A DNA stretch of 64,000 bases from an uncultured Thiohalocapsa sp. (GCF_913063425.1 NZ_CAJXYK010000002.1:1-64000), one strand, 5' to 3'. Shown: positions 17,079 through 27,039, numbered from the stretch's first letter. Notes: generated by a model from the letters alone, not told the origin. Numbers and translations: made by a program.

Positions 17079-17185
17079 ACGATTCGGCGTCGGCGCAATC
17101 GGCGCTGCCCATTTTGGGCGACGTTGGCGAGCGACGTGCGGCCCAGACGCCCAGAATTCGAGGTTTTGACGCCACCCTTCTCAGC

Positions 17186-18340
17186 ATGCCCCAGCATCCC
17201 ATGACCGTCGACTCGCCCGAGCGGGTCTGCAGCCCTCCTCGCAGCACTGGCTGGCGGCGCAGGGTCACCGTCATGTCCCTGCTGGCTCTGGCGCTTGCCG
17301 GCTGCGAGGCGCCGACGCCGCCCCCAATCGAGCCCACCGAGGTCTCCCGCCCGGCTCAGATGCAGGTTGTGAGCGCGGCGGAGCTGAGCAGCGACCTGCG
17401 CTTCCCGGGCCGGGTGCGGGCGGTGCAGCGGGTGGAGCTGGCCTTCAACGTGCCGGGGCAGATCGTCGAGCTGCCGGTGGCCGAGGGTGAAGCGGTCAAG
17501 GCCGGCGCCCTGCTGGCGCGGCTGGACCCGGCCGCCTATCAGACGGCGCTGGACGTGGCGCAAGCGGAGCTGGATGCCGCCACCGCCGAGTACGAGCGGG
17601 TGCGCCGGCTCTGGGAGCGGAGCCAGGCGGTTGCACGGGCGGAGGTCGACCGCAAGCGCACCGCCATGGAGGTGGCGCGCTCGCGCTTCGCGGCGGCACA
17701 GAAGGATTTGGCCGATACCCGGCTCACGGCGCCCTTCGCCGGCATCGTCGCCCGGCGGCTTGCCGACAATTTCCAGAACGTGCAGGCCAAGGAGCCGGTG
17801 GTGAGCCTGCAGAATCCGGATGCCCTGGAGATCGTCATCCACGTGCCGGAACGTGTGGTGCGGGGCGAGCCGAGGCGCGCCGCGGGGTTTGCGGTGTTCG
17901 ACGACCTGCCGGAGCGTCGCCTGCCGGTGACCCTCAAGTCCTTCGCCACCGAGGCGGACCCGCAGACCCAGACCTACGAGGTGGTGCTTGGCCTGACACC
18001 GCCGCCGGACCTGCGGGTGCTGCCGGGCATGGGCGTGGCGGTGCTGCCGGATACCGTCGCAGCCCTGACTGACGGCGAGGGCGAGGACGTTGCCGACGGC
18101 GCGGCACCCGTGCTCGTCCCCGTCGCCGCTGTCGTCGCCGCCGCGGACGGTACGCCGACGGTCTGGGTGGTGGACCCGGAAAGCGGCAAGGTCAGCCGCC
18201 GCACCATCGAGACCGGCGCCCTTCAGGGTGCGGACGTGACCGTGCTGAGCGGCCTCGCGCCCGGCGAGCGCATCGTCACCGCCGGCGTGCACAGCCTGCG
18301 CGAGGGCATGCGCGTGCACCCGCTCGCCGCCGAGCGTTGA
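17186..18340 (+). CDS. RND efflux periplasmic adaptor lipoprotein (membrane fusion protein)
   Basis: About 384 residues from ATG 17186. The signal region RRRVTVMSLLALALAGC gives a lipobox Cys, anchoring it to the inner membrane. Then comes the classical MFP order: beta-barrel start (VSAAELSSDLRFPGRVRAVQ), lipoyl half (RVELAFNVPGQIVELPVAEG), alpha-helical hairpin (about 110-165), second lipoyl half (DTRLTAPFAGIVARRLADNF), beta-barrel and membrane-proximal domain ending LREGMRVHPL. It links the RND pump encoded 16 bp downstream to an outer-membrane channel, which is not in the window. The start is uncertain: GTG 17075, ATG 17201 and ATG 17273 are in frame and none has a strong ribosome site. 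Confidence 0.88.
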   Translation: MPQHPMTVDSPERVCSPPRSTGWRRRVTVMSLLALALAGCEAPTPPPIEPTEVSRPAQMQVVSAAELSSDLRFPGRVRAVQRVELAFNVPGQIVELPVAEGEAVKAGALLARLDPAAYQTALDVAQAELDAATAEYERVRRLWERSQAVARAEVDRKRTAMEVARSRFAAAQKDLADTRLTAPFAGIVARRLADNFQNVQAKEPVVSLQNPDALEIVIHVPERVVRGEPRRAAGFAVFDDLPERRLPVTLKSFATEADPQTQTYEVVLGLTPPPDLRVLPGMGVAVLPDTVAALTDGEGEDVADGAAPVLVPVAAVVAAADGTPTVWVVDPESGKVSRRTIETGALQGADVTVLSGLAPGERIVTAGVHSLREGMRVHPLAAER

Positions 18341-18356
18341 TTCGGTCCCGGCCACC

Positions 18357-21300
18357 ATGAACCTCGCCGCCGCGACGCTCGACAAACGCACCATCGCCTG
18401 GCTCGGCTGCCTCCTGCTGCTCGTCGGCGGCTGGATCAGCTACCAACAGCTCGGCCGCTTCGAGGACCCGGAGTTCGTCATCCGCGAGGCGGTGATCACC
18501 ACGCCCTATCCCGGCGCGCTCCCCACGCAGGTGGCCAAGGAGGTCACCGACGTCATCGAGGGCGCCATGCAGCAGCTCCAGGAGGTCAAGGAGATCGCCT
18601 CGGTCTCGGGCATGGGGTTGTCGCGGGTGAAGGTCGAAATCGACCTGCCCTTCGCGCGCAGCCGCGACCAGCTGGAGCAGGTCTGGGACAAGCTCCGGCG
18701 CAAGGTCGCGGACGCCGAACGGGAGCTGCCGCCCGGCGCCGGCCCGCCGATGGTCAACGACGACTTCGGCGATGTCTACGCGCTCTTCTTCGCCGTCACC
18801 GGCGACGGCTACTCGCTGGAGCAGGTCCGCGACTACGTGGAGGTGCTGGAGCGCGAGCTGGTGCTGGTGCCGGGCGTGGCCCGGGTCGCGACCCTGGGCG
18901 CGCCGCAGGACGCCATCTATGTCGAGATCGCCGCGTCCAGGGCCGCGCAGCTCGGCATCACCCGCGAGCAGATCGACGAGGCCCTGCGCCGGCAGAACCT
19001 GATCTCCGCGGCCGGCGACCTGACGGCGGGCCCGCAGCGCATCCGCATCGCGCCGACGGGCCACGTGGACTCGGTGGCGGCCATCGGCAACATCGTGCTC
19101 GGCGCCGGCGGCGGCGAGCAGGTGATCTTCCTGAAGGACGTGGCCGACATCAGCCGGGGCCTCGTCGAGCCGCCGCGGGTGCTGGTGCGCTACGACGGTC
19201 GGCCGGCCATCGGGCTCGGCGTGTCCAACGTCGCCGGCGGCAACGTGGTGGAAATGGGCGATGCGGTGCGCGCGCGGCTCGCGGCGCTGGAGTCCCAGCG
19301 GCCGGTGGGCATGGCGCTCAACGTCGTCTCCTACCAATCCGACTCGGTGCGGGCGGCGGTGGACGGCTTCGTCTGGAACCTGATCGCCGCCGTGGTCATC
19401 GTCGTCGGCGTGCTGGTGCTCTTCATGGGGCTGCGCAGCGCGCTGGTGGTCGGCATCGTGCTGGTGCTCACGGTGGCCGGGACGCTGATCGCGATGGTTC
19501 TCGACGGCATCGCCATGCAGCGCATTTCGCTGGGCGCGCTGATCATTGCGCTCGGCATGCTGGTGGACAACGCCATCGTCGTCACGGATGGGATTCTGGT
19601 TCGCCTGCAACGGGGCGAGAACCGGCGCCGGGCGGCCATCGACGTGGTCCAGGCGACACAGTGGCCGCTGCTGGGCGGCACGGCCGTCGGCATCCTCGCC
19701 TTCAGCGCCATTGGGCTCTCGCCGACGGACATGGGCGAGTACGCGGGCTCGCTGTTCTGGGTCATCCTGTACTCCATGCTGCTGAGCTGGGTGCTGGCGG
19801 TGAGTATCACGCCGTTGCTCTGCGTCGTCCTGCTCAAGGTTAAGCCGGCGACGGACGCCGACGGCGCCCGGCAGCCGGTACTGGACCGCTACCGGGCCGT
19901 GCTGCGCACGCTGCTGACGCATCGGCTCGGCACCGGGCTCGCGCTGCTGGCGCTGTTGGCGGCGGGAGTGGTCGGCTTCGGCTTTGTCACGCCCGGCTTC
20001 ATGCCCGAGTCGGCGCGCCCGCAGTTCGTTGTCGACATCTACCTGCCCCAGGGCACGGACATCGCCGTCACGGCGGCGGAGCTCGCCGACATCGAGCAGA
20101 CCGTCCGCGCCAAGCCCGGCGTCACCCATGCCACGAGCTTCATCGGCCAGGGCGGCCTGCGCTTCATGCTGACTTACTCACCGGAGGAGCCGAACAGCGC
20201 CTACGGGCAGCTCCTGGTGGACGTGGACGACTTCCGGCGCATCGACCCGCTGGTGGCGGAGCTTCAGGAGCGACTGACCGCCGCGCACCCGGACGCCGCC
20301 ATCAAGGTCTGGAAATTCATGCTGGGGCGCGGCGGCGGCAAGAAGATCGAGGCCGCCTTCCGCGGGCCGGACCCGGCCGTGCTGCGCCGGCTCGCCGACG
20401 AGGCCAAGGCCATCATGGCCGCGGACCCGGGCGCGGTGGCGGTGCAGGACGACTGGCGCGAGAAGGTGCCCGTGCTGCGTCCGGACGTGGACCCGGTGGC
20501 CGCGCAGCGCGCGGGCGTCGATGTCACCCGGGTCAGCGCCGCGCTGAACCGCGCCTTCAGCGGCGAGCGCGTCGGCGACTACCGCGAGGGCGACACCCTG
20601 GTGCCCATCATCGCCCGGGCGCCCCAGGCGGAGCGGGACACCGCGGCGGCGCTGGACAACGTCCAGGTCTACAGCCCCACCGCCGGGCGCTATGTGCCGG
20701 TGGGCCAGTTGGTGACGGGCACCGAGCTGCAATGGGTGGACGCCATCATCCGCCGCGAGGACCGCTTCCCGACCATCAAGGCCCAGGCCGACCCGCAGCC
20801 CGGCGCGCTGTCCGGGCCGGTGCTGGAGCGCATCAAGCCCAAGGTCGAGGCCATCGCGCTGCCGCCCGGCTATGCGCTGGAATGGCACGGCGAGGACAAG
20901 GCCTCCCGCGAGGCCAATGCCGGGCTCGCGATCTCCGCCCCCTACGGCTTCGCGGCCATGGTCCTTGCGGTGGTGGTCATGTTCAACGCGGCGCGCCAGC
21001 CGCTGGTGATCTGGCTCACGGTGCCGCTCGCGATCGTCGGCGTGGCCATCGGGCTGCTCCTGTTCCAGGTGCCCTTCGAGTTCATGGCCATCCTGGGTTT
21101 CCTGAGCCTGATCGGCATGCTGGTGAAAAACGCCATCGTGCTCGTGGACCAGGCCGACGCCGAGCGCGGGGCCGGCAAGCCCGGCCTGGCACCGGTGCTG
21201 GACGCCGCCGCCAGCCGCGCCCGGCCGGTGGTGCTGGGGGCGCTGACCACTATCCTCGGCGTCGCGCCGCTCCTGTTCGACCCCTTCTTCAAGAGCATGG

Positions 21301-21407
21301 CGGTGACCATCATGTTCGGCCTCGCCTTCGCGACGCTGCTGACACTCATCGTCGTGCCCCTGCTCTATGCCGTGCTGTTCCGGATCCGAGACCATGCGCC
21401 TGCCTGA
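18357..21407 (+). CDS. RND efflux pump permease (AcrB-type superfamily)
   Basis: 1016 residues with the RND layout: first helix (IAWLGCLLLLVGGWI), large periplasmic loop, helices 2-6 with the proton-relay Asp in LGMLVDNAIVVTDG, second periplasmic loop, helices 8-12 (LSLIGMLVKNAIVLVDQ). It works as an inner-membrane proton-driven trimer with the adaptor encoded just upstream. Substrates (drugs, lipids, metals) cannot be read; the single Asp at the relay site and general pattern place it nearer to the hydrophobe pumps than to CusA-type metal pumps. Its last 14 bases overlap the start of the patatin-like lipoprotein gene. Confidence 0.93.
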   Translation: MNLAAATLDKRTIAWLGCLLLLVGGWISYQQLGRFEDPEFVIREAVITTPYPGALPTQVAKEVTDVIEGAMQQLQEVKEIASVSGMGLSRVKVEIDLPFARSRDQLEQVWDKLRRKVADAERELPPGAGPPMVNDDFGDVYALFFAVTGDGYSLEQVRDYVEVLERELVLVPGVARVATLGAPQDAIYVEIAASRAAQLGITREQIDEALRRQNLISAAGDLTAGPQRIRIAPTGHVDSVAAIGNIVLGAGGGEQVIFLKDVADISRGLVEPPRVLVRYDGRPAIGLGVSNVAGGNVVEMGDAVRARLAALESQRPVGMALNVVSYQSDSVRAAVDGFVWNLIAAVVIVVGVLVLFMGLRSALVVGIVLVLTVAGTLIAMVLDGIAMQRISLGALIIALGMLVDNAIVVTDGILVRLQRGENRRRAAIDVVQATQWPLLGGTAVGILAFSAIGLSPTDMGEYAGSLFWVILYSMLLSWVLAVSITPLLCVVLLKVKPATDADGARQPVLDRYRAVLRTLLTHRLGTGLALLALLAAGVVGFGFVTPGFMPESARPQFVVDIYLPQGTDIAVTAAELADIEQTVRAKPGVTHATSFIGQGGLRFMLTYSPEEPNSAYGQLLVDVDDFRRIDPLVAELQERLTAAHPDAAIKVWKFMLGRGGGKKIEAAFRGPDPAVLRRLADEAKAIMAADPGAVAVQDDWREKVPVLRPDVDPVAAQRAGVDVTRVSAALNRAFSGERVGDYREGDTLVPIIARAPQAERDTAAALDNVQVYSPTAGRYVPVGQLVTGTELQWVDAIIRREDRFPTIKAQADPQPGALSGPVLERIKPKVEAIALPPGYALEWHGEDKASREANAGLAISAPYGFAAMVLAVVVMFNAARQPLVIWLTVPLAIVGVAIGLLLFQVPFEFMAILGFLSLIGMLVKNAIVLVDQADAERGAGKPGLAPVLDAAASRARPVVLGALTTILGVAPLLFDPFFKSMAVTIMFGLAFATLLTLIVVPLLYAVLFRIRDHAPA

Positions 21408-22689
21408 CTGCCCCGCCGCAGCCCTGCCCTCCGCCGACCGGCCTTCCCGCTCTGCCGTGCGCACCGACACGCACCCGGTCGCGCCGTCGGCCAAGCCCGC
21501 CTTGCCGCGCCGGCCACGGGCCGCCGCGGTCGGGCTCGTGACGCTCGGCCTCGTGCTGCTCACCGGCTGCGCCGCAGCGCCGCAGCGCCTTGAGCCCCTG
21601 CCGGCGGCGCTGGCGGCCGACGCGAGCCTCCCCGGCATCGTCGGCGGGCGCTACTGGGGCGACGAGCGCCCGGCGGAGCTGGACGCCTGGCTCGCCCAGC
21701 CCGAGGCGACGCTGCGCGAGCGCTATGGCGGCGTCATGGGCCGCCCGCACAATTATCTGGTGATCTCCGGCGGTGGCGGCGACGGGGCCTACGGCGCCGG
21801 CCTGCTCACGGGCTGGACCGAGACGGGCACCCGGCCCGAATTCCAGATCGTCACCGGCATCAGCACCGGTGCGCTCATCGCCCCCTTCGCCTTCCTCGGC
21901 CCCGAGTACGACCCGGTGCTGCGCGAGGTCTACACCCAATTCTCCACGGACGACCTGATGGAGCCCCGCGGCCCGCTGGAGATCCTCCGCGGCGACGCCG
22001 TCTCCAGCACCCGCCCGCTGCGCCAGAAGATCGCTGAGTACCTGAATGACGACGTGCTCGCCAAGATCGCCGCCGAGGGCCGCAAGGGCCGCAGCCTGCT
22101 GGTGGGCACCACCAACCTGGACGCCGGCCGGCCGGTGGTCTGGGACATCACGCGCCTGGCCGCCAGCGACGCCCCGAACGCACCGGCGCTGATCCACGAC
22201 GTGATCCTGGCCTCCGCGTCCATCCCGGGCGTCTTCCCGTCGGTGCTGATCGAAGTGGAGGCCGACGGGCGCCGCTATGACGAGCTGCATGTGGACGGCG
22301 GCGTCACTGCGCAGCTCTTCTTCTCGCCGGCCGGTGCAGACTGGCAGCGCATCGCCGAGCGCCTCGACGCCCGCGGCGAGCCGCGGCTCTATGTCATCCG
22401 CAACGCCAAGCTGCGCCCACGCTGGCAGACCGTGAAACCCCGGCTCGTGCCCATCATGAGCCGCAGCATCGACACACTGATCGGCACCCAGAGCATCGGC
22501 AACCTCGCCGAGCTCTACATCGTCGCCCGCGAGCAGGGCCTCGACTATCGGCTTGCCTACATCCCCCAGAGCTTCTACGCCGTCGCCGACGAGCCCTTCG
22601 ACAGGGCGTACATGAACCAGCTGTTCCGGCTCGGCCGCGAGCGTGCACTCGCCGGCCAGGCCTGGGTGACCATCGATGAGGTCAACTGA
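21394..22689 (+). CDS. Patatin-like phospholipase lipoprotein
   Basis: 431 residues from ATG 21394, overlapping the RND gene by 14 bp. A hydrophobic segment ends LVLLTGCAAAP, a lipobox, after an unusually long 45-residue lead. The patatin fold is clear: oxyanion loop SGGGGDGAYGAGLL, nucleophile elbow GISTG (GxSxG) and catalytic DGG in LHVDGGVTAQLF. Such enzymes hydrolyse acyl esters of phospholipids. Coupling to an RND pump suggests work on envelope lipids, perhaps with the pump moving a lipid or fatty acid; that link is inference from gene overlap. Confidence 0.85.
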   Translation: MRLPDCPAAALPSADRPSRSAVRTDTHPVAPSAKPALPRRPRAAAVGLVTLGLVLLTGCAAAPQRLEPLPAALAADASLPGIVGGRYWGDERPAELDAWLAQPEATLRERYGGVMGRPHNYLVISGGGGDGAYGAGLLTGWTETGTRPEFQIVTGISTGALIAPFAFLGPEYDPVLREVYTQFSTDDLMEPRGPLEILRGDAVSSTRPLRQKIAEYLNDDVLAKIAAEGRKGRSLLVGTTNLDAGRPVVWDITRLAASDAPNAPALIHDVILASASIPGVFPSVLIEVEADGRRYDELHVDGGVTAQLFFSPAGADWQRIAERLDARGEPRLYVIRNAKLRPRWQTVKPRLVPIMSRSIDTLIGTQSIGNLAELYIVAREQGLDYRLAYIPQSFYAVADEPFDRAYMNQLFRLGRERALAGQAWVTIDEVN

Positions 22690-22739
22690 TCCCGCCGATT
22701 GACACTGCGCGACGCCGCGCAGGGATTGCGGAGGGGCTC

Positions 22740-22964
22740 ATGCCGACTGTTACCGTTTCCGACAACTGTCAGGCGGTCATCCCCGCCGCCATCCGCCGCC
22801 GGCTCGGCGTGGTGCCGGGCAGCAGGCTGGACGTCGAGCTTGAAGGCGACAATCGTGGTGCCCGAGCTGCACTGACGGCGTCGTCAGGCCATCCCGACCC
22901 TGACACAATCAGGGCGGGAAGCCCTGGCTGCGCAGGACGCGCCCGCGCATGGACGGGGGCGTGA
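22740..22964 (+). pseudogene. Decayed AbrB/SpoVT-type antitoxin
   Basis: The first 37 residues, MPTVTVSDNCQAVIPAAIRR, then RLGVVPGSRLDVELEGD, are a swapped-hairpin AbrB (MazE-like) DNA-binding domain, with DNCQ where SKGQ is usual. Beyond them the sequence becomes unrelated (RGARAALTASSGHPD...) and stops at 74 residues. No toxin gene follows. A GGAGGGG ribosome site precedes the ATG. It is most likely a remnant of a toxin-antitoxin pair. Confidence 0.55.
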
Positions 22965-23039
22965 CCGAAGCCAGCGCGTGCGGCGGACAAGCCCGATGAC
23001 CCCGGAGGCGGTCCGGCCTGCTGCGCCGGATGCGGCGCA

Positions 23040-23705
23040 TCAGCCCAAGGGCTCCACGCTCAAGGCGCGGGCCTGCGCTGCCGTCAGATGCCGCCACGGC
23101 AGCGGCAGCAGGCCCGGCACAAGCTCGCGATAGCGCCGATAGCGCTCACCGTGGAAGGCGATCAGCTTGCGCTCTTCCAGGCGACTGCCGACCACGAAGT
23201 AGCCCGTCAGCAGGACGGCCGAGGTGAGAAACGACGGGTCCATGTCGCGGGTCCAGATCAGCACCAGGCTCAGGCTGTACCACGGATGCCGGACCCAGCG
23301 ATGCAGCGGCGAGATCGCGAAGCCCTCCCGGTCGGCGACCGCCCCGATCCGCTCCCGCCACTGCCTGAGGCCGAGAAAGGCCGCGCCGTCGTACCAACGC
23401 AGCGACCACAGCACCCCGGCGATGGCCGCGAGCGCCAGCCCGTTGGCGATCCAGGCGCCGACGCCGGTCCAGGCGATCAGCACCGGACCCGGTCCCGTCA
23501 GGGTGAGCCACAGCGGCGGCAGCACCAGAAGCACCGCCAGCGCATTGAAACCGAGCCGGTACAGCGGCATCCAGTCCGGACGCCGGGCCGCCGTCCAGCG
23601 CTTGACCGCCAGCGATGCCAGCAGCGAATGCAGCACGAAATAGCCGAGCCAGGCCGCGACCAGCAGCGCAAGATGGACCACCACAGAGGGCTCGTCGGTG
23701 CTCAT
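23040..23705 (-). CDS. Membrane methyltransferase-like protein (isoprenylcysteine methyltransferase/NnrU-like)
   Basis: 221 residues starting at ATG 23705 (MSTDEPSVVVHLALLVAAWL). It has about five hydrophobic helices and a C-terminal half with ISPLHRWVRHPWYSLSLVLI and then RLEERKLIAFHGERYRRYRE, the pattern of the isoprenylcysteine carboxyl methyltransferase / phospholipid methyltransferase-like membrane group, where RHPxY and the EExxL...F...Y residues bind S-adenosylmethionine. Relatives also include NnrU-type proteins. The substrate is unknown. It diverges from the RND gene at 23848, with a 142-bp shared upstream region. Confidence 0.7.
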   Translation of the reverse strand: MSTDEPSVVVHLALLVAAWLGYFVLHSLLASLAVKRWTAARRPDWMPLYRLGFNALAVLLVLPPLWLTLTGPGPVLIAWTGVGAWIANGLALAAIAGVLWSLRWYDGAAFLGLRQWRERIGAVADREGFAISPLHRWVRHPWYSLSLVLIWTRDMDPSFLTSAVLLTGYFVVGSRLEERKLIAFHGERYRRYRELVPGLLPLPWRHLTAAQARALSVEPLG

Positions 23706-23847
23706 GTGACTTCGGTCTCGTGACGGCTTCGGAACCCTCAGGGAAGCGCATGTCTGAGCTGAGTGCAAGCCGGCACCGAGCGCCGAGAGGTCGCAGCCGG
23801 CCTCGCCGGCAGCGGTACTGCACCATCCGACACTTGTCCCCCTGCCC

Positions 23848-26800
23848 ATGATCAACGGCATCTCCACCTGGTCCGTCCGCCATCCCATCGGCGTCGTCAT
23901 GCTGACGCTGGCGGTGATGGTGCTGGGCGGCTTCGCGCTCGGCAGCCTGAACCTGGATCTGCTGCCGCGCATCGTCTACCCAGACATCCGGGTGCGGGTG
24001 CTGGACCCGGGCGTGCCGGCCACGGTCATGGAGGACGAGGTGACACGCTTCCTGGAGGAGCAGCTCGCCGCCACCGAGGGCGCCGTCGCCATCCAGTCCG
24101 AGACCCGCGAGGGCCGCAGCGCCGTGGACCTGTCCTTCCGCTACGGCGAGGACATCGACCGGGCGCTGCGGGATGCCAGCAACCGGCTGGACCAGGCGCG
24201 GCGCTTTATGCCCGACACCATTGAGCCGCCGGTCATCTACAAGCGCGACCCCTCGCAGCGCCCGGTGGCCGAGTACGTCGTCAGCTCCAGCCTGCGCGAC
24301 GCCGTGGAGCTGCGCGACTGGGTGGAGTACAGCCTGAGCCGCTCCCTGCTGACGCTGCCCGGCATCGCCGCCGCAGAGGTGGGCGGCGGCCTGGAGCGGG
24401 AGGTGGGCGTCATCGCCGACCAGTACCGGCTCGCGGGCGTCGGCCTGGACGTGCTGGACCTGCGCGACGCCCTGCAGGAGGCCAACCGCGACGTGCCCGC
24501 GGGCCGGCTCATGATGACCGACGGCGAGATCAGCGGGCGCATCGGCGGGCGTCTCGACAGCGCGGCACAGATCATCGACCTGCCGCTGCCCCTGGCCGGC
24601 GGTGGCATGGACGCGATGCCGAGCGGCGACAGCGCCGGGGCCGGCAACGGCAGCCGCGCACCACCCGGCCTGTTGCGGGTGGGCGATGTGGCGCGGGTCA
24701 CCGACGGTGCCGCGGCGGAGCGCCTGCGCATTCGGCTGAACGACGCGCCGGGCATCAAGCTCTCCATCGAGAAGCAGCCGCTGGCGAACACGGTCACCGT
24801 CGTCAACACCGTGGACGAGGCGCTGGCGACCCTGGAGGCGCAGGACCGCATCCCGCCGGACATCAGCGTGCGCAAGGTGGATGATCAGGCCCGCTATGTG
24901 CGGCAGAGCCTGCGCAACGCCGCCCAGGCGGCGCTCACCGGCGCCGGGCTCGCGATGCTGGTGGTGTATCTGTTTCTGGGCAGCCTGCGGCGCACGCTCA
25001 TCATCGGCAGCGCCATGCCCATCGCCGTGCTGGTGACCTTCGTCCTGATGGCCGGGCTCGGGCTCGACCTGAACATCATGACCCTGGGCGGTCTGGCGCT
25101 CGGCATCGGGATGCTGGTGGACAGCACCATCGTCATGCTGGAGAACATCCAGCGCCACCAGCGTCTCGGCGAGGCGCCCGTCCCCGCCGCCGTCAACGCC
25201 GCGCGGGAGGTCACCAGCGCGATTGTCGCCTCCACCTCCACCAACCTCGCCGCGGTGCTGCCCTTCCTGTTCATCGGCGGGCTGGTGGGGCTCCTGTTCC
25301 GGGAGCTGATCTTCACCATCTCCGCGGCCATCCTCGCCTCGCTGGTGGTGGCCCTGACCCTGGTGCCGGCGCTGGCCGGGCGGGTGCCGGCGACGCGCGA
25401 GGGCCTGTTCCGGCGCGGCGTCGACCGCGGCATCGGGGCGCTGCAGTCGGGCTACGCCTGGCTGCTGCGCCGGCTGCTGCCGCTGCGCTGGCTGGTGGTG
25501 GCGGGGTTCGGCGTCTGGCTCGCGCTGACGGTGCCCGGCTTCTTCGGCGGCGAGCAGCAGTTCCTGCCGGAGCTGGACGAGGGCGACGTGCAGATCGCGC
25601 TCTGGGCGGACGAGGGCATCAATGTGGAGCGCATGGACCGGATGGTCCGCCGGGTGGAGGCCATGGTCGCCGCACAGCCCGAGGTGGATGCGGTGTTCAC
25701 CACCGTCGGCGGCTGGGTGTTCGGGCGCTCGGCCTGGGAGAACCCGAACCGCGCCGGTATCCAGGTGCTGCTCCAGCCCGCCGCCGAGCGCGACGGGCTC
25801 ACGTCGGACGCCTTCATCGACCGCATGAAGCGGCTGGTGAAGGCCGAGGGCATACCGGGTCTGCGCACCTATTTCTACACCTCCGGCGTGCGCGGCATCC
25901 GCTACAACCGCGGCGACGACGATGTGAGCCTGCGCATCAAGGGGCCGGAGCTCGACCGGCTCATCGCGCTCGCCGACCTGGCGGTGGAGCGGCTCCAGGA
26001 CGTGCCGAGCCTGAGCAACATCCAGCACTCCAACGAGGACGTGGCCCGGGAGCTCTCGGTGCGCCTGGACCGCCGCCGCGCCGCGAGCTACGGACTGGAC
26101 GTGGAGGACGTGGGCGCCGTGCTGCGCTTCGCGCTGGAAGGCCAGACCGTCACGCGGCTCATCGACGGCGACCGCAGCATCGACGTGCGCCTGCGCCTGG
26201 AGCGCGCCGACGTGGGCACGCCGGGGGACCTGGAGTCCATCATCCTGTTCAGCAGCACCGAGCCCAGGCGGCCCATTCGCCTGGGCGACATTGCCGAGGT
26301 GGACCTGCTGCCGCAACCGGCAGAGATCATGCGCGATCGCCAGCAGCGCGTGGTGGAGATCTCCGCCTCCGTCGCTGGAGATGCGACCCTGGAGGGCGCC
26401 ATCGGCGATGCGCTGGCGGCGCTCGATGACCTGCCCCTGCCGCGCGGCTACACGCTGTACGAGGCGGGCGCACTGGAGACGCTGCAGGAGGGTCGCGATC
26501 TCGGCCGCATCCTGCTGGCGCTGGCGCTGTTCCTGGTGCTGGTGGTGATGGCGGTGCAGTACGAATCCCTGCGCAACCCACTGATCATCCTGCTGTCGGT
26601 GCCCTTCGCGCTCATCGGCGTGGTGCTGGGGCTCGGGCAGACGGGCACGGCGGTGTCCATGCCGGTGTGGCTCGGCGTCATCATGCTCGCCGGCATCGTG
26701 GTGAACAATGCCATCGTGCTGGTGGAGTTCATCGAGCTGCAGCGGCGCGACGGCCTGGCCATGACGGCGGCCATCGTCAGCGCAGCGCGGCTGCGGCTGC

Positions 26801-27039
26801 GGCCCATCCTGATGACCACGCTCACCACCGTCTTCGGCATGCTGCCGCTGGCGCTCGCCGTGGGCGAAGGCTCGGAAATGCTGCAGCCGCTCGCCATCGT
26901 CATCGTCTGGGGACTCGGCTTCTCGCTGCTGGTATCCCTGCTGCTGGTGCCGATGATCTATCGGATTCTGGGGCGGCGTGGAGATCCTGCGGCTGAGGTC
27001 TCCTCAGCCGGCGCGCCCGCAGGCGTGCCAGGCACCTGA
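23848..27039 (+). CDS. Second RND-superfamily efflux permease
   Basis: 1063 residues with two halves of the RND fold. N-terminal helix IGVVMLTLAVMVLGGFAL, helix 4 with LGIGMLVDSTIVMLENIQRH, and the second half with AGIVVNNAIVLVEFIELQRR. The pattern LNLDLLPRIVYPDIRVRV near the start is typical of HAE1-type pumps. A glycine-rich insertion (GGGMDAMPSGDSAGAGNGSR, about residues 252-271) sits in the first periplasmic loop. No adaptor or outer-membrane gene adjoins it; it may use the adaptor at 17186, act alone, or have its partner elsewhere. Confidence 0.92.
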   Translation: MINGISTWSVRHPIGVVMLTLAVMVLGGFALGSLNLDLLPRIVYPDIRVRVLDPGVPATVMEDEVTRFLEEQLAATEGAVAIQSETREGRSAVDLSFRYGEDIDRALRDASNRLDQARRFMPDTIEPPVIYKRDPSQRPVAEYVVSSSLRDAVELRDWVEYSLSRSLLTLPGIAAAEVGGGLEREVGVIADQYRLAGVGLDVLDLRDALQEANRDVPAGRLMMTDGEISGRIGGRLDSAAQIIDLPLPLAGGGMDAMPSGDSAGAGNGSRAPPGLLRVGDVARVTDGAAAERLRIRLNDAPGIKLSIEKQPLANTVTVVNTVDEALATLEAQDRIPPDISVRKVDDQARYVRQSLRNAAQAALTGAGLAMLVVYLFLGSLRRTLIIGSAMPIAVLVTFVLMAGLGLDLNIMTLGGLALGIGMLVDSTIVMLENIQRHQRLGEAPVPAAVNAAREVTSAIVASTSTNLAAVLPFLFIGGLVGLLFRELIFTISAAILASLVVALTLVPALAGRVPATREGLFRRGVDRGIGALQSGYAWLLRRLLPLRWLVVAGFGVWLALTVPGFFGGEQQFLPELDEGDVQIALWADEGINVERMDRMVRRVEAMVAAQPEVDAVFTTVGGWVFGRSAWENPNRAGIQVLLQPAAERDGLTSDAFIDRMKRLVKAEGIPGLRTYFYTSGVRGIRYNRGDDDVSLRIKGPELDRLIALADLAVERLQDVPSLSNIQHSNEDVARELSVRLDRRRAASYGLDVEDVGAVLRFALEGQTVTRLIDGDRSIDVRLRLERADVGTPGDLESIILFSSTEPRRPIRLGDIAEVDLLPQPAEIMRDRQQRVVEISASVAGDATLEGAIGDALAALDDLPLPRGYTLYEAGALETLQEGRDLGRILLALALFLVLVVMAVQYESLRNPLIILLSVPFALIGVVLGLGQTGTAVSMPVWLGVIMLAGIVVNNAIVLVEFIELQRRDGLAMTAAIVSAARLRLRPILMTTLTTVFGMLPLALAVGEGSEMLQPLAIVIVWGLGFSLLVSLLLVPMIYRILGRRGDPAAEVSSAGAPAGVPGT

